A DNA stretch of 64,000 nt, taken from positions 1-64,000 of the forward strand of contig CAZRCZ010000015.1 in assembly GCA_964598765.1 (NCBI GenBank), read 5' to 3'. Within the stretch, counting starts at the first letter, position 1; every line of letters starts with the position of its first letter. Source of the DNA: CAZRCZ01 sp964598765. Lineage in GTDB: Bacteria > Sumerlaeota > Sumerlaeia > MVZB01 > JAJFLK01. Below the pieces are notes generated by a model. The model was not told the origin of the DNA. It did no database searches and saw only the letters and a program-made list of their open reading frames with translations. Both the position numbers and the translations under genes were made by a program. Positions 27,193-36,756 of the stretch are shown piece by piece.

Positions 27193-28566
27193 ATGAAGCG
27201 CTATGTGAAATGGATCGCCTTGACGGCCATCGCCGTTTCGGCGGGATTTATCGCCCGGTCTTTTTCCAGACGATCCGGTCCCCATCAACCGGAAACTCTC
27301 TGGGACGCCTATTGCGAAGCCGCCCTCGAAGCTCAAGGAAAAGGAAATTTTGACGAAGCGCGGATTTTGCTTTATCAGGCTCTTGCCGAGGCGCGAAAAC
27401 AGGGGGACAAAAGCCCCTTGGTCGCCGACAGTCTGGATAAATTGGGAACGCTTGATCTGAACCAAGGGAAAGCATCGGAAGCCGAGCGGGAATTCCGGGA
27501 AGCTTTTGCCCTGCGGGAAAAATTCTTCGGCCCCAATAACCACGAATTGGCGGCAAGCTACAACTCGCTCGCGTTGCTCGCCGACGCGCAAGGGGACTAT
27601 AAGCAAGCCGAGGCTCATTACCGCCGGGCGTTGGAGCTTGACGAGACGGCTTTGGGACCGCGCCATTCCGCGGTCGCAACGGACCTGAACAACTTGGCGA
27701 TGCTATTAGAATCGCAAACGCGATACCCCGAGGCGCGAGCCCTTTTTCGGCGGGCATTGGAGATTGACGAGGAAGCCGAGGGAGCGGAATCCGAAACCGT
27801 GGCGACGGATCTGAACAATTTGGCGTCGTCGCTGGACGCGGAGGGAAGCGGCTCTCCGACCGAACCCCTTTACCTGCGAGCCTTGGCCATTCGCCGCAAA
27901 ACCCTCGGTCCGGACCACCCCGACACGGCGACGGTCATGGAAAATCTTGCGATGGTCTATTACGCGCAGGGCAAATTGAGCGACGCGCAAGGGCTGTTGG
28001 AAAAAGCGCAGGCGATTTTGGAGAAATCGGTAGGCCCCAACCATACGGGAACGGCCACCGGATTAAACAATTTGGCGCTTCTCTACAAGACGCAAAAAAA
28101 TTATCCCAAGGCGGAGGAATTTTACCAACGGTCGCTGACGATCCATGAGAAGGCGCTCGGTTCCCAACACCCGACTTTGGCTTCGGACCTTAACAATCTG
28201 GCGGGGCTGTATCGCGCCGAAGGGAGGTTTCAAGAATCGGAAACTTACTACGGACGGGCGCGCGCCTTGAATGAGCGATTTTTCGGATCGGAGCACCCGA
28301 ATCTCGCCACGAGCCTCAATAATTTGGGCGCGCTTTATTACGCCGAGGGGAAATTCCCGCAGGCCGAAACGCTTTACCGGCAGGCCATCGGGATTTTTGA
28401 AAAATCGCTTGGCCCCAACCATCCTCTTCTGATTTCCAGCTTGGAAAATTATTCCGCCCTTCTGCGCAAGACCAACCGCATCGCGCAGGCCGAACCGTTG
28501 GAGAAGCGCGTGGCGGGCATTCGGGCGGCGAACCGAAAAACGGTCGAATCGGCGGAGAAACCATGA
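27193..28566 (+). CDS. kinesin-light-chain-like TPR protein
   Basis: The 457-residue protein has an N-terminal signal anchor (VKWIALTAIAVSAGFIA), then about eight 42-residue TPR_12-type repeats of the form 'LGPxHPxxAxxLNNLAxLYxxQGxYxxAExLYxRAL'. It is a protein-interaction scaffold, probably periplasmic or membrane-anchored. The ATG at 27193 is preferred over an upstream extension that overlaps the pseudopilin gene. It overlaps the hydrolase gene by 4 bp (28563-28566), so the two are coupled. Confidence 0.8.
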   Translation: MKRYVKWIALTAIAVSAGFIARSFSRRSGPHQPETLWDAYCEAALEAQGKGNFDEARILLYQALAEARKQGDKSPLVADSLDKLGTLDLNQGKASEAEREFREAFALREKFFGPNNHELAASYNSLALLADAQGDYKQAEAHYRRALELDETALGPRHSAVATDLNNLAMLLESQTRYPEARALFRRALEIDEEAEGAESETVATDLNNLASSLDAEGSGSPTEPLYLRALAIRRKTLGPDHPDTATVMENLAMVYYAQGKLSDAQGLLEKAQAILEKSVGPNHTGTATGLNNLALLYKTQKNYPKAEEFYQRSLTIHEKALGSQHPTLASDLNNLAGLYRAEGRFQESETYYGRARALNERFFGSEHPNLATSLNNLGALYYAEGKFPQAETLYRQAIGIFEKSLGPNHPLLISSLENYSALLRKTNRIAQAEPLEKRVAGIRAANRKTVESAEKP

Positions 28567-29588
28567 AGACCGGAGCGGTTTCGGAGGCGGCTCCCTCTGA
28601 AAAAATCCATTTTTTTCAGAGGCCGTTTCCCAGCGCCAACATGACGCTCATTGCCGGTCGCAAGCCGGTTTTGGTGGACAGCGGATTCGGAAGCGACTTG
28701 GCTCGGACGATGGCGCTAATCCGGGACAGCGGAACCGAGCCGGGGGAAATTTCGCTCGTCGTCAACACGCACGCGCACAGCGACCACGCCGGCGGAAATT
28801 TCGGACTTCAAACTCAATTTCATCTTCCGATTGCCGCGCACGTTTGGGAAGCCGCGATGGTGAATCGCCGCGACCCGGAAGCCTGCGGCGCGATCTGGCT
28901 CGATCAACCCGTCGAGCCATACCACGTTGACCGCCTGTTGGAAGACGGCGATGAATTTGAGTCGGGGGATGTGCGATTTCGCGTCCTTCACACCCCCGGA
29001 CATACACTCGGCCACATTTCGTTGTATTCGGAAGAACTAAAAATTTTGATCTGCGGTGACGCGACGCATGAGGACGACGTCGGGTGGATCAACATTTTCC
29101 GCGAGGGAGGGGGCGCGTTGGAGCGGGCGATACAATCAGCCGAAAAATTACGTAAATTGCCCGTCAAGTGGGCCTGTTCTGGACATGGCCCCGCGATGAC
29201 CGATCCACAAGCGGCCTTCGAGCGCGCGCTGAAGCGGTATGAATCGTGGGTGGATAAACCGGAGAAAATCGCTTGGCACGCCTGTAAGCGGATTTTCGCC
29301 TATCGGCTCATTTTGGTTGGCGGCATCAATGAACCCGATCTCGCGCCATATCTCTTGGCCTGTCGTTGGTTTCAGGATTTCTGCCGGGATTTTTTCAAGA
29401 TTGCTCCGCCCGATTTCATTCGTCCCTTTCTGGAGGAGATGCTTCGTTCCGGCGCGGCGAAGTGGGAAGGTCCGCGCCTCGTCGCGGGCGTCGAACATCA
29501 TCCCGCCGGATCGTGGAATCCCGCCGCGCCGATCCGTCCGGCGGAATGGCCGAAAACGGCGGGTAGTTCCGCTGAAGCGAAGCCATGA
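28563..29588 (+). CDS. metallo-beta-lactamase-fold hydrolase
   Basis: The 341-residue protein has the full dinuclear metal site: HAHSDHAGG (His70, His72, Asp74, His75), a His in HTPGHTLGH, Asp in CGDATHEDD and a C-terminal GHGP. A ~100-residue C-terminal domain (PEKIAWHACKRIFAYRLIL) is of the kind found in RNase-Z/glyoxalase-II-like hydrolases with an extra winged-helix region. Substrate unknown; candidates are lactone, thioester or phosphodiester. Coupled to the TPR gene. Confidence 0.88.
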   Translation: MKTGAVSEAAPSEKIHFFQRPFPSANMTLIAGRKPVLVDSGFGSDLARTMALIRDSGTEPGEISLVVNTHAHSDHAGGNFGLQTQFHLPIAAHVWEAAMVNRRDPEACGAIWLDQPVEPYHVDRLLEDGDEFESGDVRFRVLHTPGHTLGHISLYSEELKILICGDATHEDDVGWINIFREGGGALERAIQSAEKLRKLPVKWACSGHGPAMTDPQAAFERALKRYESWVDKPEKIAWHACKRIFAYRLILVGGINEPDLAPYLLACRWFQDFCRDFFKIAPPDFIRPFLEEMLRSGAAKWEGPRLVAGVEHHPAGSWNPAAPIRPAEWPKTAGSSAEAKP

Positions 29589-29653
29589 CGCCAAGTTCCT
29601 TTGGTCGCTATCAACCTCCGATTGGAAGCGGCCCGCCGCGGTTACTGGCAGGA

Positions 29654-29851
29654 TTACGCGGCTTTGACGGCTTTGTTTATTGAAGCCCTTGAATTGAGTT
29701 TGCGACGCGACCCCTGAGCTTGAGGTCGGGGAAGTCCCCGCGCCCCTTCAACCACGGAGGATTCCCACGCGCTTTCTTCGAGCAATCGCTTCCTCAAGAC
29801 CGGGTCTTTTAGATGGGGATTTGTATGGATCAATGCTCTTGTCAGAGGCAA
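29654..29851 (-). CDS. small hypothetical protein
   Basis: The 65-residue product starts at TTG with GGGGGG about 7 nt upstream. It contains 'LTRALIHTNPHLKDPVLRKRLLEESAWESSVVEG', in parts like short conserved proteins with an R-x-x-x-x-x-N-P-x-L-x-D-P motif that I have seen annotated as hypothetical. The C-terminus is basic. Support is limited to this resemblance. Confidence 0.35.
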   Translation of the reverse strand: MPLTRALIHTNPHLKDPVLRKRLLEESAWESSVVEGARGLPRPQAQGSRRKLNSRASINKAVKAA

Positions 29852-29932
29852 ATTTTAGCCCCCCGCCCGCCAAATGGCAATGCAGATATCAAAAACTTGC
29901 CGTCGTCTGGCAAACGGTAGGCAAAATTTGAA

Positions 29933-31252
29933 TTACATCCTCTTGCGCACTTGCACTTGTTTCAACCTCCACGTCATCACCGCCATCAGGACGGCGCAAA
30001 GGATGCTCATGGACAACGCCAGCCAATTCGTTTTGATCATACCCTTTTCCAAGTCTCCTTGGACCAACCAGCCGACAACCTTTTCCTGAATCACGGGGCC
30101 GAGGCTGGCGACGCCGTTGACGACCCCCGCGACCGCGACACCATTGGCTTCGCCGGCGACCTGCACCGCCGCCGCGCCGCTGATCAGCGTATCCGGACCA
30201 TAAATCATGAAACCGATGAACCCGCAACATACCGCGACGGCGACGGGATTTTGTCCGGAAGCCAACACCGTGGCAAAACCCGCGACCATTCCCAGCGACA
30301 TGAGAAGACAGGTGAGCGCCCAATTGCCCCGGAACCATCGGTCCATCGCCCAGCCGGCCATGACCGCGCCCCCCATGCCGAAAATGTCGAACAGAGTGGA
30401 ATAGTAGCTCGCTTTGTCGGAGGACAAACCCAAAACTCCCAAGAACGTCGGCAACCAAGAATCCAATTCATACCGTAGAAACTTCACGCAAAAGTAGCTG
30501 GTTCCCATCGCGAGGACGACCGGATTGAGCGCAAGCTCGAAGTATTGCTCCGCGGTTAGATGACGGGACTGCGCGGCCTGAACCAACCGCGATTGCGAAC
30601 CTTCATCCCTCACGATCGGCTCAAGCCCGACGTCCTCCGGTTTGTTACGTTGCCAAAAATAAACAAGCCACCAAACTCCAAAAGCCAAGACCGTCATTCC
30701 CCAAAACGACCATGACCATCCCCATTTTCCCAGCATGTATCCCCCCAGCGATTTGACGATGATGTTGCCGATCACGTAATTGGTGGACCAAAAAGCCATG
30801 ACCGTTCCCCGCTCCTTGGGGCGCAACCAGTGGGCGATACCGCCGACCACCCCCGGCCAACCCGCCGCCTGCATCAGACCGTTGAAAATCATGAAGACCA
30901 AGAAGGTCGGATACGAATTCGCGAATCCGAAAATCAGATTGCAACCGATGGAAATCCCCAAACCGCCCAGCAACAGAACGCGCGGTCCCCACTTGCGTCC
31001 GATGTAGCTGTTGGCGAATTGGCCGACCATGTAGGCCACGAGGAAAGCGGTCCAGATGTTGGCCGGCTGAACGCCGACGTCCCAACCGAATTGCGCGGCA
31101 ATCGGTTTCTTGCAGATCGTGAAGACCTTGCGCGTGAAATAAAACCCGGCGTAAGCGAAATAGGTCGAGGTGATAATGCGAAAACGCCACGTTTTTTGTC
31201 CGGGCGATAGCGTCCCCTCGCCGTCCGCCAGAAATGTTGATTCATTTGACAT
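29933..31252 (-). CDS. MFS transporter, organophosphate:phosphate antiporter (OPA)-like
   Basis: The 439-residue protein has 12 predicted membrane helices. It shows OPA/GlpT-UhpT-like features: 'STYFAYAGFYFTRKVFTICKKP' near the start, 'GRKWGPRVLLLGGLG' in the loop 2-3 region, and a 'GLMQAAGWPGVVGGIAHWLRPKERGTVMAFWSTNYVIG' region typical of GlpT. It probably exchanges a phosphorylated small molecule for phosphate, but the substrate is unknown. No ribosome site is visible upstream. Confidence 0.88.
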   Translation of the reverse strand: MSNESTFLADGEGTLSPGQKTWRFRIITSTYFAYAGFYFTRKVFTICKKPIAAQFGWDVGVQPANIWTAFLVAYMVGQFANSYIGRKWGPRVLLLGGLGISIGCNLIFGFANSYPTFLVFMIFNGLMQAAGWPGVVGGIAHWLRPKERGTVMAFWSTNYVIGNIIVKSLGGYMLGKWGWSWSFWGMTVLAFGVWWLVYFWQRNKPEDVGLEPIVRDEGSQSRLVQAAQSRHLTAEQYFELALNPVVLAMGTSYFCVKFLRYELDSWLPTFLGVLGLSSDKASYYSTLFDIFGMGGAVMAGWAMDRWFRGNWALTCLLMSLGMVAGFATVLASGQNPVAVAVCCGFIGFMIYGPDTLISGAAAVQVAGEANGVAVAGVVNGVASLGPVIQEKVVGWLVQGDLEKGMIKTNWLALSMSILCAVLMAVMTWRLKQVQVRKRM

Positions 31253-31450
31253 CGGAATGCTTTCGATTCATGGCGAAGCCGCTGGGCGATATTGCACGGG
31301 GTCGGGTCGGTCGTCAATGGGGATGAGGCGACCGACGAAAGGTCAAAAGAACTTGCCTCCCGCCGCCGAATCGCCGATGATGACTGCGCTTGAAAAAATC
31401 CGAACGAGAGAGAGCGCGCTTTTTTTGTCGCGGGAGAAGGAGAAGCAACC

Positions 31451-32509
31451 ATGAACCAAATTGCCAAAGGATGGACCGGATGGCCGCTCGCCGCTTTGGA
31501 TCAGGGCAACGATATTTTCGCCGCGGGTTTGCTGGTGTTGCTCGTCCTGCTCGCCGCAATTGTCATGACTGTATTTTATTTTGTTCCTCTCCGACTCTAC
31601 ATCGCGGCCAAGACTTGTAGCGCGGACGTTTCTCTTTTTTCGCTCATCGCCATGCGGATGAGGCGCATCCCTCCCTCCGAAATTGTCAACCCTCTCATCA
31701 ATGCCACGCAGGCCGGGCTTCCCGTGATCCGAACCGATTTGGAATCGCATTACCTCTCCGGCGGCAACGTCTCCTTGGTGGTCAACGCGTTGATCTCCGC
31801 GCACAAGGCGCAAATTCCCTTGACCTATGATCGGGCCGCCGCGATTGATCTGGCCGGGCGCAACGTCTTTGAGGCGGTCAAAATGAGCGTCCAGCCGAAA
31901 GTCATTGATTGTCCCTCGCAGGGGCGCGGACGTGACACGATTGACGCGGTCGCCAAAAACGGAATTCAGTTGCGAGTCAAGGCGCGCGTGACGGTTCGCA
32001 CGAATCTGGAGCGGCTGATCGGCGGCGCGACCGAGGAGACGATCATCGCGCGCGTCGGCGAAGGCATCGTCACCACCATCGGCTCGGCGGACGCGCACAA
32101 GACGGTCTTGGCCAATCCCGATCTCATTTCCAAAAACGTGCTCTCCAAGGGACTCGACGCGGGAACGGCTTTTGAGATTCTCTCGATTGACATCGCCGAA
32201 ATTGACGTCGGCAACAACATCGGCGCGTCGTTGCAGATTGACCAAGCCAACGCCGACAAGCAAATCGCGCAGGCCAAGGCCGAGGAGCGCCGGGCGCTGG
32301 CCGTCGCGCGCGAGCAAGAAATGAAAGCCGCCGAACAGGAAATGCGAGCCAAGGTCGTCGAGGCCGAAAGCATGGTTCCGCAGGCCATCGCCGAGGCGTT
32401 CCGAAGCGGGCGATTGGGGGTCATGGATTATTACCAGTTGAAAAACTTGCAGGCGGACACGCAGATGCGCGAGAGCCTCGGAAAGCCGGAAGACAGACCG
32501 ATCAAATGA
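31451..32509 (+). CDS. floA: flotillin-like protein FloA
   Basis: The 352-residue protein has a membrane segment (about residues 24-47, AGLLVLLVLLAAIVMTVFYF) and the characteristic 'LFSLIAMRMRRIPPSEIVNPLINATQAGL' segment. An SPFH-like region follows, and a C-terminal Ala/Glu-rich coiled coil ('AKAEERRALAVAREQEM'). It should form functional membrane microdomains. GAAGGAGAA precedes the ATG. Its stop overlaps the Lrp/AsnC gene by 4 bp. Confidence 0.95.
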   Translation: MNQIAKGWTGWPLAALDQGNDIFAAGLLVLLVLLAAIVMTVFYFVPLRLYIAAKTCSADVSLFSLIAMRMRRIPPSEIVNPLINATQAGLPVIRTDLESHYLSGGNVSLVVNALISAHKAQIPLTYDRAAAIDLAGRNVFEAVKMSVQPKVIDCPSQGRGRDTIDAVAKNGIQLRVKARVTVRTNLERLIGGATEETIIARVGEGIVTTIGSADAHKTVLANPDLISKNVLSKGLDAGTAFEILSIDIAEIDVGNNIGASLQIDQANADKQIAQAKAEERRALAVAREQEMKAAEQEMRAKVVEAESMVPQAIAEAFRSGRLGVMDYYQLKNLQADTQMRESLGKPEDRPIK

Positions 32510-32988
32510 AGAACGCCGTTCTTGAAATTTTGACAAGCGAGGCGAGGGTGTCCAACGCCGAGATCGCGCGACGCATCGGCAAGACCGAAGCCGAAGTCGC
32601 GGAAGTCATCCGCCAACTGGAGCAAAGTCGGACGATCTTGGGGTATCAGGCGATCATTGATCCCGAAAAATTGGACGAGGAGCAATGCTTGGGAATCATC
32701 GAGGTGAAAATTCGTCCGCAACGGCAACAAGGCTACAATGCCATCGCGGAGCAGATTTACCGCTTTCCCGAAGTGAAGCTCTGCTATCTTCTTTCCGGCG
32801 ATTACGATTTGCTGGTTTTCGTCGAGGGACCGTCGCTCAAGACCGTTTCGCTTTTCGTGACGGAAAAATTGGCGACGGTGGAGCACGTCGTCGGCACGAC
32901 GACGCATTTCATTTTGAAAAAATACAAGGAACTCGGCGTGATCATGGGAGGCGACGAACGCGCCAATCGCCTTGCAGTCTCTCCTTAG
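32506..32988 (+). CDS. Lrp/AsnC-family transcriptional regulator
   Basis: The 160-residue protein has an N-terminal winged helix-turn-helix ('EARVSNAEIARRIGKTEAEV') and a C-terminal RAM-type ligand-binding domain ('FPEVKLCYLLSGDYDLLVFVEG'). The family binds amino acids or related small molecules and regulates metabolism. Translational coupling to floA is unusual for an Lrp-type gene. The targets are not known. Confidence 0.9.
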   Translation: MKNAVLEILTSEARVSNAEIARRIGKTEAEVAEVIRQLEQSRTILGYQAIIDPEKLDEEQCLGIIEVKIRPQRQQGYNAIAEQIYRFPEVKLCYLLSGDYDLLVFVEGPSLKTVSLFVTEKLATVEHVVGTTTHFILKKYKELGVIMGGDERANRLAVSP

Positions 32989-33381
32989 TTTTTGCCTTGG
33001 AGACCATGCGAAAACCTTGGGATGATCATAATGGAAATTGGAGCGTTCGTTAAAGGACCCGCTCCCGCAATTCCACGGACGTTGCGGAGGCGACTGCCCA
33101 ATGGACCGCCCGGCGCAACCAAATCCCCAAGCGGTGGAGTGGCACTTCACCACCGGCAAGGTTCGGGTGAAACTAAAAAGACTCTATCCGTCACTCCAAA
33201 AATGACGGACCCCTCGATCGCTCCCGACTGAACGGGAGTCGAATGATAATTGTGAACGGGCAACGGGATTGAAACAAACTTATGGCGTGGCTCCCGCGCC
33301 TGTGGAAATCTTTCGCCAACGCATCGCCGACCGGCGCGTCGGCTCCGCATTTTCGGATTGGTTAGACAGGCGCATGGAACG
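32989..33381. other. intergenic region with two hairpins
   Basis: The 393-bp gap after the Lrp gene has no supportable gene. Two perfect small inverted repeats are visible: TCCGTCA/TGACGGA at 33187-33209 and CTCCCG/CGGGAG at 33221-33238. Neither has a clear plus-strand T-run. Confidence 0.4.
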
Positions 33382-34593
33382 ATGAAGGAATCCGTTCTCA
33401 TTCTCAAACCCGGACGCGAGAAATCAGTCCGCCAACGGCATCCGTGGATTTTCACCGGCGCGGTGGATTCGGTTCGTGGTGAACCCGCTATGGGGGAGAC
33501 CGTGACGATTCAATCGGCCTCCGGCGAATTCCTGGCGCGCGCGGCGTATAGCCCGAAATCGCAAATCGCCGCGCGGATTTGGAGTTGGGATTCCATCGAG
33601 GAAATCCACCCGGATTTTTTTCGCGGGCGGATCGGGCGCGCCATCGAAGGGCGATCCGCGTTGACGCAAACAACCAACGCAATCCGCTGGGTCAACGCCG
33701 AAAGCGACGGCTTGCCCGGCTTGATCGTGGACCGCTACGCCGATTTTGTCGTCGCTCAATTTCTTTCAGCGGGGACGGAGAAATGGAAAAAAGAAATTAC
33801 GGCGACGCTCGCGACGCAATCCGACGTGAAGGGAGTTTTTGAGCGTTCCGACGCCGAATCGCGGGAGAAGGAGGGGCTTGCGCCCGGCGTCGGCCTTTTG
33901 AGCGGTGAGCCGCCCCCCGAGCTTATTGAAATTTGGGAGAAGGGTTCGCCCGATTCCCGCCATTCGCAGGGAATATGGCGATTCGACGTGGACGTTCGCA
34001 AAGGGCACAAGACCGGATTTTATTTGGATCAGCGGGAGAACCGGAAAATCGTGGCGGGGCTGGCGCAAGGACGCGAAGTTCTCAACGCCTTTGCCTACAC
34101 CGGAGCCTTCAGCGTCGCGGCATGGGACGGCGGCGCGAAGGAAGTCCTGAGCGTGGATTCATCCGGTCCCTGTTTGGAGTTGGCCGGCAAAAATCTGGAA
34201 CTGAATTCGGTGCCCGAGAAGGGAGTCATCGAGGCGGACGTTTTCAAGATCATGCGCCAATTCCGAGACGAAAATCGTCGGTTCGACATGGTGATTCTCG
34301 ATCCCCCCAAATTCGCCCAATCCAAACAGCAGATCGAAAAAGCGGCGCGGGCCTACAAGGACATCAATTGGCTGGCGTTCCGGTTGCTTCGCCCCGGAGG
34401 GTTTCTCGTTTCCTTTTCGTGCTCCGGCGTCGTTTCTGAGGATTTGTTTCAGAAAATTCTTTTCGGCGCCACGCTCGACGCCGGAGTTGACGCGCAGTTG
34501 ATCCAACGGTTGTCCCAAGCGACGGATCATCCGGTGCGCTTGACTTTTCCGGAGGGGGCGTATTTGAAGGGACTGGTTTGCAGGGTGGAATGA
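33382..34593 (+). CDS. rlmI: class I SAM-dependent rRNA (cytosine-C5) methyltransferase, RlmI-like
   Basis: The 403-residue protein has an N-terminal PUA-like domain (KPGREKSVRQRHPWIFTGAV) and a C-terminal methyltransferase with the SAM loop 'VLNAFAYTGAFSVAA' and the catalytic 'VILDPPKFAQSK' motif and 'FSCSGVV' loop. E. coli RlmI methylates C1962 of 23S rRNA. Residues around 180-195 (EIWEKGSP...) include a slightly longer linker than usual. The start at 33382 is preferred over 33358. Confidence 0.88.
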   Translation: MKESVLILKPGREKSVRQRHPWIFTGAVDSVRGEPAMGETVTIQSASGEFLARAAYSPKSQIAARIWSWDSIEEIHPDFFRGRIGRAIEGRSALTQTTNAIRWVNAESDGLPGLIVDRYADFVVAQFLSAGTEKWKKEITATLATQSDVKGVFERSDAESREKEGLAPGVGLLSGEPPPELIEIWEKGSPDSRHSQGIWRFDVDVRKGHKTGFYLDQRENRKIVAGLAQGREVLNAFAYTGAFSVAAWDGGAKEVLSVDSSGPCLELAGKNLELNSVPEKGVIEADVFKIMRQFRDENRRFDMVILDPPKFAQSKQQIEKAARAYKDINWLAFRLLRPGGFLVSFSCSGVVSEDLFQKILFGATLDAGVDAQLIQRLSQATDHPVRLTFPEGAYLKGLVCRVE

Positions 34594-34639
34594 GATTGAG
34601 TTTCAAGCGCCTTTCATGACCGTTGCCCGCATCCCACGT

Positions 34640-34713
34640 CATCCTTCTCCCCCTCCTTCTCTTTCTCAAATGGCTTGGGAGGACGAGAAAGAGTAGGAGA
34701 ATGAAGAAGGATG
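34640..34713. repeat. long inverted repeat, pyrimidine-rich arms
   Basis: Arms of ~28 nt (34640-34667 and 34685-34713), rich in CTCCTT/AGGAGA, form a near-perfect stem with a 17-nt loop between rlmI and the TMTC-like gene. The arms begin CATCCTTCTCC and end GAAGAAGGATG. It lacks a T-run, so it may be a mobile palindrome or an mRNA-end stabiliser. Confidence 0.65.
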
Positions 34714-34777
34714 GGATTCGAAGGCGGCGGTAAAATCTGGCGCGTCGGGATGCAAACTTGGATAATCCCTTCCTCCC

Positions 34778-36745
34778 ATGACTCCAATCACGCGCCCACC
34801 CTTCCTGCGGCATCCGGTTCTCTTTCCCTCATTGATCGCGCTGGCGACCTTTCTTGCCTATCTTCCCGCCTTGCGCGCGGATTTGGTCTGGGACGACATC
34901 CTCTACATCACGATGAACCGGACGATCAAACAGTCCAATGGGCTGTGGAAAATCTGGACCGATCCTTCCGCCTCGGCCAGTCCTTATCCGCTGGTCTTCA
35001 CGACCTATTGGTTTGAGTATCTTCTTTGGGGGGCGCGTCCGGCGGGCTATCACGCGGTCAACGTCGCGCTCCACATCTGGGACACGCTGTTGCTTTGGGG
35101 AGTTCTCAAGCGGCTCGAAATTTCGGGCGCGTGGATCGCCACGGCGATCTTCGCGCTCCATCCGTTGCACGTAGAATCGGTCGTGCTTGTCGAGGAACGC
35201 AAGGACGTCCTGTCCGTTTTCTTTTATTTGCTGTCCGTATTGGCTTGGCTTCGCTTCGAGAGGACCGGAGGAAAATTCGTCTATGTCGCGTCCATCGTCG
35301 CCTTCGTTTGCGCGATGTTCAGCAAGACGGTGGTTTGCACTCTGCCGCTTGCCCTCCTCCTCTTGAGTTGGTGGAAAGACCCCATCGGATGGAAGCGGCG
35401 GATTCCTTGGATCGTTCCGATGCTCGCCGTCAGCGCGGCGTTGGGGATCGTGACGATCCATTGGGAAAAAACCCGAACCGGCGCGGCGGCGGACGTGATT
35501 GACCTCAGTTTCCTCGACCGTTGTTTCATCGCCGGACGCTCGACGTGGTTCTACGTTGGAAAACTCCTTTGGCCCGTCAACCTCATGACAATCTATCCGA
35601 AATGGAAATTGGAGGATGGGACGTGGGAACAGTCGGTCTATTTTATTGGAGCCGCGTTGTTATTGACGCGGATCTGGAAGGCTCGGCGATGGATTCCAAG
35701 GGGCATGTTCGTCGGCATCGGCTATTACCTCGTGACCTTGGCTCCGGCGATGGGATGGATCAATTATTCCACGATGTTTTATTCCTACGTCGCGGATCAC
35801 TATCAATACCTTGCGGGGATCGGCCTAATCGCTCTTTTCGCCGCTTCCTTGAAGCAGATGGCATCCTTTTTCGCCTTTCGCCTTTCGCCTTTCGCCTTTC
35901 CCTTTTCATCCTTCATTCCTCATCCTTCATCCTTTTGCGCCTCGGTAGTAATGTTGGCCCTCATGGGCATTTTGACTTGGCGTCAAAGCGCGACCTACCG
36001 AACCGGAGAAATCTTCTGGCGGCATAATCTCCAAAAAAATCCCGGCTCGACTTTCACGCATTACGATCTGGGAGTCGAATTCCGCAAACAAAATCGAATT
36101 GACGAAGCCATCGAGGAATACAAAAGGGCCATCGCGTTGGACGCCCGCAATATCCCTGCTTACATTAATTTGGGGAGCGCTTACGTCCTGCAAGGGGAGA
36201 CCGAAATGGCCATGCGCAGTTTTCAATGGGCGATCAAGGTCAAGCCGCGCACCCACAAGGACGCCCGCCAACGCGCGCTGGCATACGGCGACATCGGCAA
36301 TCTTTTGGCCGAGCAAGGACGGAACGATGAGGCGATGGAAAAATATGAAATCGGCTTGAAGATTGACGCAAAAAGCGATTTCGTTCTGCAAAATCAAGCC
36401 AAGTTGTTCGCCAAACTAGGCAAGACGGAAGAGGCGATGAAGGCGTTTTCAAGGGCTATCGTCTCCAATCCCGATAGCCAACAAGCGCACTGGGGTTTGG
36501 CCGATCTGTTTTTTGGCCAACAACGTTTCCACGAGGCGGAAAAGCATTACCGCGAGGTGACGCGGATTGTTCCCGACGAGGCGGTCCCCCACAATAGTTT
36601 GGGGAGCGCGCTGGCCATGCGGGGAAAAGTCTCCGGGGCGCTTCGGGAATTTCAACGCGCCCTGAAACTCAAACCCGATTATCCCGAGGCGGAGAAAAAT
36701 CTCGCGCTCGCGCAAAGGCAAGCGGCGCTTCAAAAGGGAAAATAA
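34778..36745 (+). CDS. TMTC-like multi-spanning membrane protein with TPR tail
   Basis: The 655-residue protein has ~8-10 hydrophobic segments with the family motifs 'LRADLVWDDILYI', 'GYHAVNVALHIWDT' and 'FALHPLHVESVVLVEERKDVLS', as in TMTC/dolichyl-phosphate-mannose-mannosyltransferase-like proteins. Five or six TPRs follow from about residue 430. Between them, residues ~360-388 (FFAFRLSPFAFPF...HPSSF) are encoded by heptanucleotide tracts. A paralogue follows 11 bp downstream. It is probably an O-glycosylation or envelope glycan enzyme, but donor and acceptor are unknown. Confidence 0.75.
   Translation: MTPITRPPFLRHPVLFPSLIALATFLAYLPALRADLVWDDILYITMNRTIKQSNGLWKIWTDPSASASPYPLVFTTYWFEYLLWGARPAGYHAVNVALHIWDTLLLWGVLKRLEISGAWIATAIFALHPLHVESVVLVEERKDVLSVFFYLLSVLAWLRFERTGGKFVYVASIVAFVCAMFSKTVVCTLPLALLLLSWWKDPIGWKRRIPWIVPMLAVSAALGIVTIHWEKTRTGAAADVIDLSFLDRCFIAGRSTWFYVGKLLWPVNLMTIYPKWKLEDGTWEQSVYFIGAALLLTRIWKARRWIPRGMFVGIGYYLVTLAPAMGWINYSTMFYSYVADHYQYLAGIGLIALFAASLKQMASFFAFRLSPFAFPFSSFIPHPSSFCASVVMLALMGILTWRQSATYRTGEIFWRHNLQKNPGSTFTHYDLGVEFRKQNRIDEAIEEYKRAIALDARNIPAYINLGSAYVLQGETEMAMRSFQWAIKVKPRTHKDARQRALAYGDIGNLLAEQGRNDEAMEKYEIGLKIDAKSDFVLQNQAKLFAKLGKTEEAMKAFSRAIVSNPDSQQAHWGLADLFFGQQRFHEAEKHYREVTRIVPDEAVPHNSLGSALAMRGKVSGALREFQRALKLKPDYPEAEKNLALAQRQAALQKGK
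35869..35935 (+). repeat. in-frame heptanucleotide tandem repeats
   Basis: Four perfect TTTCGCC copies (35869-35896) are followed by period-7 units related to CTTCATC up to about 35935. They lie inside the TMTC-like gene. Copy-number change by one or two units would shift the frame. Confidence 0.8.
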
Positions 36746-36756
36746 CCCTGTTTCTC

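Noticed and set aside
31343..32536. A 397-codon minus-strand frame opposite floA
   Set aside because: Antisense shadow; floA on the plus strand is unambiguous.
35869..35935. The tandem repeats as a CRISPR array
   Set aside because: Units are 7 nt without spacers.
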